Assembly: GCA_002349565.1 (NCBI GenBank)
Contig: DEDN01000019.1
Span: forward strand, 1 to 56,267
DNA from: Alphaproteobacteria bacterium UBA2903
GTDB taxonomy: Bacteria > Pseudomonadota > Alphaproteobacteria > CAAGCB01 > CAG-977
DNA: 56,267 nt
Direction of reading: 5' to 3'
Shown here: piece after piece, positions 1-8,102 of the stretch
How positions within the stretch are numbered: position 1 is the stretch's first letter
Layout: the number at the start of each line of letters is the position of its first letter
Translations under genes and position numbers: made by a program
Notes under the pieces: generated by a model
Database searches by the model: none
Told to the model about the DNA's origin: nothing
What the model saw: the letters and a program-made list of their open reading frames with translations, nothing else

Positions 1-23
1 TGCTTTCCCCCTGCGGGCAGTAG
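1..23. repeat. Edge of an interspersed repeat unit
   Basis: The first 23 bases match, with a few changes, the roughly 20-base unit (TTTCCC, then CTGCGGG, then a CAGTAG end) that occurs twice at each outer end of the inverted element at 24612-25070. The unit stops at the autotransporter stop codon, so the repeat lies directly downstream of that gene and probably continues to the left of the window. Confidence 0.5.
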
Positions 24-2501
24 TCAGAAGCCGATTTTCAGGCTGATCATGCCTGTATGTTCCTGCCACTTGTTTTTAATACGCCCGTCATAGCTGAATA
101 CGATTTCGTTTTGTCCGAATGCAAGGAAGCAATCCGCGCCAAATTCGCCGCCGAAACGGGGCAAAGGATCGCCGTCAAGCGTCATCAGCGTATTGCTGAC
201 GATGGCGGTGCGGTCTTCATCCGCGCGAATTAAATCGTACGCCGCCATGGCTTTTATTTCGGGGCGGAAAGAAATCTTTTTGTTAGCGCGCAGGTAGAAT
301 GTTTTGCCAATTTTCAGTCCCGCAACGGCTGTGGCGGAGTTCATCACTTTCTTTTTGACGGTCAAATCGCCCCACGGTTTGTATTCGCTCATGATGACGG
401 ACATAAAGCGTGCTGAAGCTTCGGGAATCAAAAATCCCGTATCGTAGCCCGCCGAAATTTGCGCGGCGGCGGTGTCGGCTTCATAGGAGCTTTTCAGTTT
501 CAGCAGCTTTGTTTTTTCGTCATAGCTGGAGTGGTTCAAACTTGCCGCGGCATTGATGTAGAAAGATTCGGGTTTATAGCGTCCGTATAAAAATCCGGAA
601 TGCGTAACGACATCCATTTCGGAACGGTCGGAATCGACATCCGCCGAAGTATATGCATACCCCCCCCCCAGTTTAAGCGAATCCGACACGTTCTTTTCAA
701 TCCCTGCGGCAAAACCCGAAATGTCGGCATCAAAAGCGTTGTCCGTTCTGTCCAGTTTGGATTTGTTGATCAAACCGCGCACCCAGACATTTGTTACGCC
801 GGCAACGTATTCGCCGCCGTTGCGTCCGCGGGTGTAACCGTAGCGGCTGCGGTAAGTGTTGTAGCGCGGAGCGGCAGCCGATTCCCCCAAACGGGAAAAT
901 ACGGTGTCCAAAACGGAACGGACGGTTGTGTGGGCGATTTTGACATTGTCCGTCGGAAGCCCTAGCTCGTTTAAAATCTGTTTTTTGTCTTTCAGCGACG
1001 CGTTGTCCAAAGCGTCGTTGATGTCGGAATTGTTGACTTCATCGATTATATTTGCCGTTTCTCTGTCTTTGTCGGACGGGGGATAAGTGCCGTCGTCGTC
1101 CAATTCTTCGACGGCAAGTTCGCCCGAACCCAGCACGCGCGAGATCCAAAGCGTGCCGTATGTCAGCGAAGTCGGATTGCTTTTGGCGATTTCGCGCGAT
1201 TGTCTTTTGGTAAACTCCGATGAAGAAATAGCGTATTTCTGTTTGCTGTTGGAGGATGTCCATTCCAAAACGGTGTCCGCCGATACTCCTTCAGCCAAGA
1301 CGTATTGCGTCGCCGATTTGCCGACGTTCGACAAATCAAGAATCAGCGTCGTATTCGACATTGTGCCGACAATCGTTGTCGTTACGGCTTCGGACGGCAA
1401 AGTGACTTTTATCGTGCCGCCGGACACCGTTCCCGTCGCACCGATTGTGTTTGCGCCGACGCTCAAAGTCATGCCGTCGGCAATGGTAACATTTTTGACG
1501 GAAAAATCGGGCAGATTCGCCCATGTGTAATCGGAATTAAACTGCAAATTCGTCGCGCCCGACAGCGTTCCCGAATTTGTAAACCGCGCGTCGGCGTTTT
1601 CAAAAACAAGGGTGCCGTTCGATGACGTGAACGTTCCGCGGTTGACAAACGAATCGGACAGCTTGATCGTGCCGGAGTTTTCGAAATTGGCGGATACGCC
1701 GACGGTTATTTGTGTGCTGGAAACCGTCCCCGCGTTGTTGAATGTCGCAGTATTGGACACTTTCAGCCAATCCCCGCTCAAAGAAGCGACTCTGGTAAAC
1801 GAAGTTGTCCCGTTTTCGGCGGAAAAGTTGTTGTTGACACTTCCTTGGAACGTTGCGGTAACGCCTACTGCGGAACCTTTGACGACGACCGTTCCCATAA
1901 TGTCGTTCGTTCCGTCGTTATAGGGATTGATGCTTCCGGCGCCGGAGGAGGTGCCAAAAGTGGAGTTGGAAACAATTTTCAACGTTCCGCCGTTGTTGAC
2001 GGTGCTGACGGAAACGCTTTTGGCGGTAAACGTGCTGTTTTCGTCAATGTTCAACGTTCCGCTGCCGACCACTTCCGAAAAATTGGCTGAAGACGAAGAC
2101 AGGGAAAATGTTGCGTCGTTTTTGATTTGAATTTTGTCGTCATCTCCGACGAGTCTTAAATTTGTAAAGGTATTTGTTTTCTCAAATCCCCAGTTGTATT
2201 TTAAAGTCAGCGAATAGTTCGTGTCTTCCGTTCCGTTTCCCATAACGACAATATTGGAAGCGCTTTTACCCGTGGAACTGAAAGTACCGTCAGGATTTCG
2301 AGAATCGTCCCCCTCGTATATATAGCTGGAGGTCAGCGGTGTATCTTTGTACAGCGCGCTGAGTTCTTCCAAGGTTGCCGGTGTTGTCGGATCGTCCGCA
2401 AACGCCGCCGACGGCAAAATCAAAGCAGCCGCCAAACAATGCAACAAAACGGCGCGATAGCGCGCAGTTAAAATTTTCAATGCCGAACGGGTCAGTTTCA
2501 T
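24..2501 (-). CDS. Autotransporter (type Va) outer-membrane protein
   Basis: This 825-aa protein has an N-terminal signal peptide (basic start, hydrophobic stretch, cleavage near ...PSAAFA-DD at about residue 35). A long Ser/Thr/Asn/Gly-rich passenger follows (about 40-500) with repeated 'GTLSGATN/NSGTI'-like strands typical of a beta-helix. The C-terminal beta-barrel spans about 560-825, has alternating amphipathic strands and ends in Ile-Gly-Phe, as expected for insertion by the Bam complex. The family secretes its own passenger to the cell surface; the function of this passenger cannot be read from the sequence. A run of ten G on the coding strand (660-669) encodes Gly612-614 inside the barrel and could allow on/off switching. 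A GGGGG ribosome-binding site precedes the ATG. The gene appears intact in this copy. Confidence 0.85.
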   Translation of the reverse strand: MKLTRSALKILTARYRAVLLHCLAAALILPSAAFADDPTTPATLEELSALYKDTPLTSSYIYEGDDSRNPDGTFSSTGKSASNIVVMGNGTEDTNYSLTLKYNWGFEKTNTFTNLRLVGDDDKIQIKNDATFSLSSSSANFSEVVGSGTLNIDENSTFTAKSVSVSTVNNGGTLKIVSNSTFGTSSGAGSINPYNDGTNDIMGTVVVKGSAVGVTATFQGSVNNNFSAENGTTSFTRVASLSGDWLKVSNTATFNNAGTVSSTQITVGVSANFENSGTIKLSDSFVNRGTFTSSNGTLVFENADARFTNSGTLSGATNLQFNSDYTWANLPDFSVKNVTIADGMTLSVGANTIGATGTVSGGTIKVTLPSEAVTTTIVGTMSNTTLILDLSNVGKSATQYVLAEGVSADTVLEWTSSNSKQKYAISSSEFTKRQSREIAKSNPTSLTYGTLWISRVLGSGELAVEELDDDGTYPPSDKDRETANIIDEVNNSDINDALDNASLKDKKQILNELGLPTDNVKIAHTTVRSVLDTVFSRLGESAAAPRYNTYRSRYGYTRGRNGGEYVAGVTNVWVRGLINKSKLDRTDNAFDADISGFAAGIEKNVSDSLKLGGGYAYTSADVDSDRSEMDVVTHSGFLYGRYKPESFYINAAASLNHSSYDEKTKLLKLKSSYEADTAAAQISAGYDTGFLIPEASARFMSVIMSEYKPWGDLTVKKKVMNSATAVAGLKIGKTFYLRANKKISFRPEIKAMAAYDLIRADEDRTAIVSNTLMTLDGDPLPRFGGEFGADCFLAFGQNEIVFSYDGRIKNKWQEHTGMISLKIGF

Positions 2502-2608
2502 CGTTCAATCCCCCGATATGTATCCAACTTTCCCGCATTTTGGCACAAATTGGTTTATTAAACGTTATACAGCCCTATGTGGAATCGGCAGGCTTGCAAG
2601 TTCTATTA

Positions 2609-2842
2609 TTATGCCTGCGGCGGCATGGGGCGGTGCGTATGATGCGGTGCGGGCTGTTCGGATTCGATTTTGTTCATATTCGCGCTTTTCGTCCAAGCGT
2701 AAAACGCGCTTAAAACGCCTTCGATTGTGTACGCGTACCATGAAAACGTCATTCGGCTGTCAAAGCCCGTTCCCAGCCAAACCAAAATGAACAAAAATAC
2801 AAAACAAAGTAAAAAGTTGGGAATGAATTTCGAAATCAGCAT
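2609..2842 (-). CDS. Small membrane protein of unknown function
   Basis: A 77-aa protein with one or two hydrophobic segments at residues 8-25 (FLLCFVFLFILVWLG) and a weakly hydrophobic aromatic stretch at about 33-50, followed by a polar His/Pro-rich tail. An AAAGGGGG ribosome-binding site lies 4-10 bases before the ATG. The gene starts 16 bases after the stop of the phospholipase C-like gene on the same strand, so the two are probably co-transcribed. I recognise no family. The good ribosome-binding site, the membrane segment and the absence of a competing gene are the reasons to call it. Confidence 0.55.
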   Translation of the reverse strand: MLISKFIPNFLLCFVFLFILVWLGTGFDSRMTFSWYAYTIEGVLSAFYAWTKSANMNKIESEQPAPHHTHRPMPPQA

Positions 2843-2858
2843 AAATCCCCCTTTGCGG

Positions 2859-3953
2859 TCAGCGCAGTCTGTCTTTCATCGACAGGTTCAGCCGCAGCCG
2901 CGCCGTTTCGTTCCGCGCGCCCGAATGCATTTTTTTGATGCCGCCTTTTGCCATAAAGGCTGAAAATTTAACGCCTTTCAACGCCTGAATGTCTGCGGCG
3001 CGGGCTTTTTTGATGTCGGCAAGCTTGGTATCCCTGACGCCCGTGTCCAGATTGCAGTTCGGAACGGCGCGCAAAAACGCCTGCCTGTCGCCCGTCTTGA
3101 TGTACGATTCGGCGGCGCGCATGTATTTTGTGCCGCAAGCAACGGATTCTTCGGTCAAAGCTTTCAAATCCTTGTGAACGACCGCGCCTGTAACGGGGTG
3201 TCTGAACGATTTGAACGATACCATCAATTCCGGAATTTGACGGTCGTTTTGGTAAAATCCGGAAACGGCAAGCTTCAATTTTCCGTCCGTATAGTCGTCA
3301 ATGCGGCGCAAGATTCCGCCGATCGTTTGATTTTGCGTGACTTTTCCGACTGCCAGCTGAACCAGCATGCCGCGGCGGAAATCCGACGAAACATCACGGT
3401 CGATGTTGTATGCTTTTTGATAGCTTTTGCAGAAAAAGTCCGCCAGCATGCGGCTGTCGGCGATGTTGTGAACGATTTTGCGCATCGGGCGGAAATTGTC
3501 GAACGTCAGCCCTTTTTCACGCATAAAATGAACGTCAAGCCATGTTTCCGCATAACGATGACGGGCTTTGGCAAGATCTTCGCCCTCTTTGGACGTATTG
3601 TTTTCGGGAACTTGCGACCCCGAAAGGCTGTAGACGAACGGATGAAAAACCGTGTCGGTCGCCATGTGCGACAAATAGCCGAAAGCAAAGGCTTTCTTTT
3701 TGATTTTCAGTTCGGGATCCTTTTCACCGCGCACATCGTCCAGCATCGCCAAAACAGGCGCGCGGGTGTCGTCCCCGAATCCGCCATGCATTTTCGTCGA
3801 CAGTTTCGGTGACGGACCGTACAAAAAGCTGTCGTGCGTGATTGCGCCCATGTGCATCGCCGTTTTTTGCGCAGCGATATCTTTCGCCCAAACATCGGCG
3901 GAACGTTCAATGATATCGTCGGCAATGATGACGTGAGTTAAATCGCGGGGCAT
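2859..3953 (-). CDS. Zinc-dependent phospholipase C-like protein
   Basis: A 364-aa protein resembling the zinc-dependent phospholipase C / S1-P1 nuclease-like group. His and Asp residues suited to a trinuclear zinc site occur in 'LTHVIIADDI', 'GAITHDSFLYG' and 'FGYLSHMATDTVFHPF', followed by further His residues in the helical part (RHRYAETWLDVHF). No signal peptide is visible, so it may be cytoplasmic. Earlier in-frame starts exist up to 3986, but the ATG at 3953 has a clear AGGAAAGGA ribosome-binding site eight bases upstream and begins at the conserved 'MPRDLTH', so I chose it. The substrate cannot be inferred. The small membrane protein gene follows 16 bases downstream. Confidence 0.75.
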   Translation of the reverse strand: MPRDLTHVIIADDIIERSADVWAKDIAAQKTAMHMGAITHDSFLYGPSPKLSTKMHGGFGDDTRAPVLAMLDDVRGEKDPELKIKKKAFAFGYLSHMATDTVFHPFVYSLSGSQVPENNTSKEGEDLAKARHRYAETWLDVHFMREKGLTFDNFRPMRKIVHNIADSRMLADFFCKSYQKAYNIDRDVSSDFRRGMLVQLAVGKVTQNQTIGGILRRIDDYTDGKLKLAVSGFYQNDRQIPELMVSFKSFRHPVTGAVVHKDLKALTEESVACGTKYMRAAESYIKTGDRQAFLRAVPNCNLDTGVRDTKLADIKKARAADIQALKGVKFSAFMAKGGIKKMHSGARNETARLRLNLSMKDRLR

Positions 3954-4092
3954 CCGTATATCCTTTCCTGTTCGCATTTTAGACAAATTTTTATCGAAAA
4001 GTCAAAGGATATTTCACGTTGTTTGTTTGCAAGGCGGGGCTTGAAATCGCGGGGCGGAAGACTATTTATGAAAACAGCAGGAGTTATTGCCT

Positions 4093-4845
4093 ATGATTGT
4101 CAAACAGCCGTTTTATTTTCCCTTTGCGGGCGAAAACCGTATGCTGCACATTTACTTGCCCGACGATTACGATGAATCGGACGAACGGTATCCCGTGATG
4201 TATATGTTCGACGGGCATAATTTGTTTTACGATTCGGATGCGACTTACGGCAAAAGCTGGGGAATGAAAGATTTTCTGGATTCTTGGGACAAGAAAATCA
4301 TCATTGTCGGCGCGGAATGTTCGCATACGGGCAACAATCGGCTGATTGAATACTGTCCGTATCATTGGGATTCGTTCGTCGGGGCAATCGACGGCACGGG
4401 CGACGAAACGATGCGCTGGCTGGTCGGTGACGTAAAGCCGTACATTGACGCGCAATTCAGGACTTGGGCGCACAGGGAAGCGACGGGCATCGGCGGCAGC
4501 AGTATGGGCGGGCTGATGTCTTTGTACGCGGTTATCCGCTATAACGGCACTTATTCCAAAGCGGCGTGTCTGTCGTCCGCCATCAGCTTTTGCGGCAAGG
4601 AATTGCGGCAGGCAATCGACGACTGTCCGATAAATCCCGATACCAAAGTTTATTTGAGCTGGGGAACGATGGAAAGCCGTAGCGCGCGCGGCAAAGCGAT
4701 TATGGCGGCGTGCAACAAATCAATGAACGACCGTTTGTATGCCAAAGGCGCGCAGCTTTACATGTATCGACAGGTGCGCGGCAGACATTGCGAAGCCGAT
4801 TGGGAAAAACAAGTTCCTTTGTTTATGAATTTTCTGTGGCGTTGA
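4093..4845 (+). CDS. Alpha/beta-hydrolase esterase (esterase D/Fes-like)
   Basis: A 250-aa cytoplasmic serine esterase of the putative-esterase family. The nucleophile elbow is G-G-S-S-M-G-G, with Ser137 as the probable nucleophile. An Asp-containing strand (PVMYMFDGHN) and a late His (GRHCEADWEKQ) complete a plausible triad. A TTG at 4087 is in frame, but AGGAG at 4079-4083 is spaced correctly only for the ATG at 4093. The 3' end overlaps the convergent nucleoside phosphorylase gene by 23 bases. Related proteins hydrolyse acyl or glutathione thioesters or siderophore esters; the substrate here is unknown. Confidence 0.75.
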   Translation: MIVKQPFYFPFAGENRMLHIYLPDDYDESDERYPVMYMFDGHNLFYDSDATYGKSWGMKDFLDSWDKKIIIVGAECSHTGNNRLIEYCPYHWDSFVGAIDGTGDETMRWLVGDVKPYIDAQFRTWAHREATGIGGSSMGGLMSLYAVIRYNGTYSKAACLSSAISFCGKELRQAIDDCPINPDTKVYLSWGTMESRSARGKAIMAACNKSMNDRLYAKGAQLYMYRQVRGRHCEADWEKQVPLFMNFLWR

Positions 4846-5566
4846 GCCGTTCAAACGCGTTCAGGGCGGTTAGAATCTCGTTCCTTTCGCCTTGTTGAGT
4901 CAGCGTTTCTCCGTCAACGTAACCGCCGATGGAATCCGCCGTGTTGCCGCCGTATTCGACGACGTTGTTTAAAATCGACGCCGTTTTGACGCCGCGCAGA
5001 CGTCCGACGGTGAACAAAGCCGCCGTTTCCATGTCCGCGCCCAGTACGCCTTTTTTCGACCAGAACGCCTGTTGTTCCGCGTTGTCGTCGATGTAAAAGC
5101 TTTCGTGGCTGTGGACGATGCCGATATGGTGCGCAAAGCCGTTTTCCGCGGCGGTTTTAACGCACGCGTTCAGCAAAGTTGTGTCGGGAACGGCGGGAAA
5201 GCGCAAATCGACATAGGCTTGGGATGCGCCGTCGTCGCGCACCGCGCCGCACGCGATAATCAAATCGCCGATGCGGATGCCCGTCTGCATGGCGCCGCAC
5301 GAACCGATGCGAATCATCGCTTCAACGCCGATTTTGTGCAGTTCTTCGACGGCAATGGATGCCGAGCTTCCCCCGATTCCCGTCGAAACCGCCAGAACTT
5401 CCGTGCCGTGATAGCGCCCGCGCAAACTGCGGTATTCGCGGTTGAACGCCAGCTGTTCGACATCGGTCAAAAACGCCGCGATTTTATCCAAACGCGCGGG
5501 ATCCCCCGGCAGCAAAGCGTATTTGATGTTTAAAGAATCGTCTAAACGGATATGAGGTTGAAGCAT
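4823..5566 (-). CDS. Nucleoside phosphorylase (uridine phosphorylase-like)
   Basis: A 247-aa member of the PNP/UDP phosphorylase superfamily, which cleaves nucleosides with phosphate to give ribose-1-phosphate and a free base. Visible hallmarks are the phosphate/ribose strand 'LLPGDPARLDKI', the glycine loop 'STGIGGSSASIAVEEL', 'IRIGSCGAMQTGIRIGDLII' and the purine/pyrimidine-pocket motif 'GADMETAALF'. Length and motif order fit uridine phosphorylase or the NP-I hexameric group, but the base preference cannot be fixed by eye. It converges with the esterase gene and overlaps it at the 3' ends. Confidence 0.85.
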   Translation of the reverse strand: MLQPHIRLDDSLNIKYALLPGDPARLDKIAAFLTDVEQLAFNREYRSLRGRYHGTEVLAVSTGIGGSSASIAVEELHKIGVEAMIRIGSCGAMQTGIRIGDLIIACGAVRDDGASQAYVDLRFPAVPDTTLLNACVKTAAENGFAHHIGIVHSHESFYIDDNAEQQAFWSKKGVLGADMETAALFTVGRLRGVKTASILNNVVEYGGNTADSIGGYVDGETLTQQGERNEILTALNAFERLNATENS

Positions 5567-5591
5567 TTTTAAAATCCTTTCAAATCAAAAA

Positions 5592-7271
5592 TCAGCGTCC
5601 GCCGCCGCCCCCGCCGCCATGACCGCCGCCGGAAAAACCGCCGCCGCCACTGCCGCTTGAACGGGCGGGCGCGGTCGTCGATCTGCCGACAGCGGCGACA
5701 AATCCGTCATATCCGCAACAAGGAATGTGCCGGCAATACGCCGCCGTTGTTTCGGACGACATGGCTTTGATTTTGTCGCTCCATTCGCTTTCCATATCCA
5801 GCAAAACGGCGTACGGCATCAGCTTTTCCGTTTTTTCGGCGGAAACCTGTGCGGAAGATTTCAGAAACAGTTTGATTCCTTGAATATGGTCGGCGATATC
5901 GCGTCCTTTTTCCGTCAGGCGCTTTATCAACGCGCCGTAAATCGGAACAGTCGCCGCCGCCGCCGCGTAAAAGGCGGCAATCGCCGGAAAGCCGTTCGTT
6001 TTGGCGAGCATCATCGTCGCGAAATGAAAGGAGATAAACACCGCCATAAACACGGTTGCAAAGCTGAATTTCCGGTTTTTGAATCCTTGCAGCGTCATGG
6101 TTGAAGCCGCAATGAAAAACGGCAGGTAAAACGCAAAATAAATCAGCAAATCCGTCGTTTGTTCGTCATACGCGCCTTTAATCAGCAAAAAAGCGGCAAG
6201 CAGCGCACCGCTGACGGTGAAGCTTTTGTTGGTTTTAAAGCAATCGCGCGTTTTTTCACGCAAAAGCTTGTTCAGCGCGTTTTGGGCTTGTGTCGCGTGT
6301 GGATTGTAAAAACGGCCGACGTGTAAAGGGAACGTGAGAAACTTGTCCAAAATCCGTTCTTCGTCGTTTTTGGGGGCGCGGTTTTTCAGCAGCGTGTTCG
6401 GACTTTGCGGATCGAACGAACAGTATCCCGACACGGTTGCCTGCAGCAAAGCCAGAGCCAAGGTTTTATCTTTTTTCGCGCCCAAAGAAGCCGCGAAGTT
6501 CGCTTCGGCGGGGGTCATGCCCGTGATGCCGTCAAATCGCGGCATAATCGAATCGGACGGCGGATAGCGCTTGACGGCAAGTCCCGTCAGCAAAAAATAC
6601 AGTCCCAAAACGCCGATTGCCGCCCAAACGTTAAACGGATGCGGCGACGCGGAAACGCTGACCGCGCCTTTGTCAAAACCGACGGCAACGGTCAATCCTT
6701 CGCCCGCTTGCAAAGGGCGGGGGGCGAAAAAGCGCAAATCGGAATAACGCGCCGATTCCGTCGAACCGTATCCGCCGATATAGCCCGCTTGGCGAACGAC
6801 GCGCGCGCCGCGGGGCAAAGTGACGGACGCGGACGCTTCGTCAATCGGAAACGCCCAGTTGTTGCCCGTGACGTTCCAATAAACTTCGTCGTATTTGTCA
6901 AAAAAGCGAACTGCGTTTTGCACGCGGTAAACCAGAGTGAACGTCGTTGTTTCACGCGGAATGAAATCGTCGTTTCCCGTATTGACGCGCAAATTGCCGC
7001 TGCTGTTTTCGATGAAAAAAGGTTCGGGATTGCCGTTGCGGAAAACGGATTCGATGTGATAGCGTTCCCCTTTGTTTCGGGGTAAATCGCGGTAAATGCC
7101 GCGGCGGATGTTGACGCCTTCAACGGTGACGGTAATGTTTTCCGTAACAAACAGGGACGCGTCGGGCTGAACAGCTATATCGGCGCGATAAGACAAAATC
7201 CGTTCTGCGGCATGCGCCGAAAACGAAAATACAATCAGAAAAAGGGTTAAAAGCTTTTTCAACGGTGTCAA
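5592..7271 (-). CDS. DUF2207 family membrane protein
   Basis: A 559-aa protein with a signal peptide (residues 1-21, ending SAHA-A). An extracytoplasmic DUF2207-type beta domain follows ('GVNIRRGIYRDLPR', 'YRVQNAVRFFDKYDEVYWNVTGNNWAFPI'). There is one transmembrane helix near residue 215, a cytoplasmic segment, a pair of hydrophobic segments around 355-445, and a Gly-rich tail of the form SGGGHGGGGGGGR. This order (signal peptide, DUF2207, membrane segments, Gly-rich end) is the standard architecture of the family, whose role is unknown. Its ATG overlaps the stop codon of the upstream 261-aa gene by 4 bases, which suggests translational coupling. Confidence 0.85.
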   Translation of the reverse strand: MTPLKKLLTLFLIVFSFSAHAAERILSYRADIAVQPDASLFVTENITVTVEGVNIRRGIYRDLPRNKGERYHIESVFRNGNPEPFFIENSSGNLRVNTGNDDFIPRETTTFTLVYRVQNAVRFFDKYDEVYWNVTGNNWAFPIDEASASVTLPRGARVVRQAGYIGGYGSTESARYSDLRFFAPRPLQAGEGLTVAVGFDKGAVSVSASPHPFNVWAAIGVLGLYFLLTGLAVKRYPPSDSIMPRFDGITGMTPAEANFAASLGAKKDKTLALALLQATVSGYCSFDPQSPNTLLKNRAPKNDEERILDKFLTFPLHVGRFYNPHATQAQNALNKLLREKTRDCFKTNKSFTVSGALLAAFLLIKGAYDEQTTDLLIYFAFYLPFFIAASTMTLQGFKNRKFSFATVFMAVFISFHFATMMLAKTNGFPAIAAFYAAAAATVPIYGALIKRLTEKGRDIADHIQGIKLFLKSSAQVSAEKTEKLMPYAVLLDMESEWSDKIKAMSSETTAAYCRHIPCCGYDGFVAAVGRSTTAPARSSGSGGGGFSGGGHGGGGGGGR

Positions 7272-8053
7272 GTCACCAAATTCAAAATGCGCGCGGCGGT
7301 GCCGGCGGACGATGCGCGGTTGATTGTCGCCATGTTCGTATACCCCGCCGCCAGCAAATCCGAAGCCCCTTGCGCGGACAGAATGCTGCTGTTCGTCGTG
7401 GCGTTCGTCATCGACGAATTCATTTGCTCTTCGTTTTTTTTCTGCTGAATTTGCCCTTCGGACAGCCCTTTGTGATTGACGGCGGTTTCCTTGGTGACAT
7501 AGTCGTGCTTGTAAGTATCGCCCATTTGCACTTGCAGAGCATACAGCGTGTCCTTTTTAACGGGCTTGCCGTCCTGCGTGGTGACGTGAATGTAATAAGT
7601 TCCTTGACTTGCCTTGTATTCGCCCTTCATCATTTGTTTGAATGCGGCGTATTCCTTGGATTGCGAATCGTCATTCGTGGCAATCATTTTGTCGCGGTAG
7701 CCCTGCTTGGTGTAGATTTCGACGCGCAAGCCCTTGGCTTTGAAATCCGCGGTGGCTTTTTCATAATCGGAAGCGGCGGAATCGATGTCGTCCTGCGACA
7801 CTTCCTTGTTTTTGTCCTGCAAAGCGGAAACGTTGATAGCGGCAAGGCGCAACTTGCCTTTGGACAGCGATTTAAAGCTGAACCAGTCCTCCGTTTCGTT
7901 TTCGGACAATGTGGTCACCATGTTCAGCCGCGAATAATTCAGGCGCAAATTGCCCATGTCGCGCGCGGTTTTGATCGTGTCGTTGTAAACGTCGGACGAC
8001 GATTTCGACCATGATTTTGCCAAAGTCGCGGTTAATTCTACACCGTTAGCCAT
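7268..8053 (-). CDS. Protein of unknown function
   Basis: A 261-aa protein without a signal peptide or membrane segment. Residues about 45-180 are mixed alpha/beta and faintly recall pre-peptidase (PPC-like) beta domains: 'LSENETEDWFSFKSLSKGKLRLAAINVSAL', then later 'GTYYIHVTTQDGKPVKKDTLYALQVQ'. The rest is polar, with a Gln/Asn/Met-rich stretch at about 198-220 and a C-terminal Ala/Ser-rich helix ending ARILNLVT. The ATG is preceded by AAAGGAG. The gene is upstream of, and overlaps by 4 bases, the DUF2207 gene, so the two probably act together. I do not recognise the family; the PPC resemblance is weak. Confidence 0.7.
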   Translation of the reverse strand: MANGVELTATLAKSWSKSSSDVYNDTIKTARDMGNLRLNYSRLNMVTTLSENETEDWFSFKSLSKGKLRLAAINVSALQDKNKEVSQDDIDSAASDYEKATADFKAKGLRVEIYTKQGYRDKMIATNDDSQSKEYAAFKQMMKGEYKASQGTYYIHVTTQDGKPVKKDTLYALQVQMGDTYKHDYVTKETAVNHKGLSEGQIQQKKNEEQMNSSMTNATTNSSILSAQGASDLLAAGYTNMATINRASSAGTAARILNLVT

Positions 8054-8102
8054 AGCGCACTCCTTTCTTTGAGTGAATCCTTAATAACAGGATACCCGAT
8101 TT

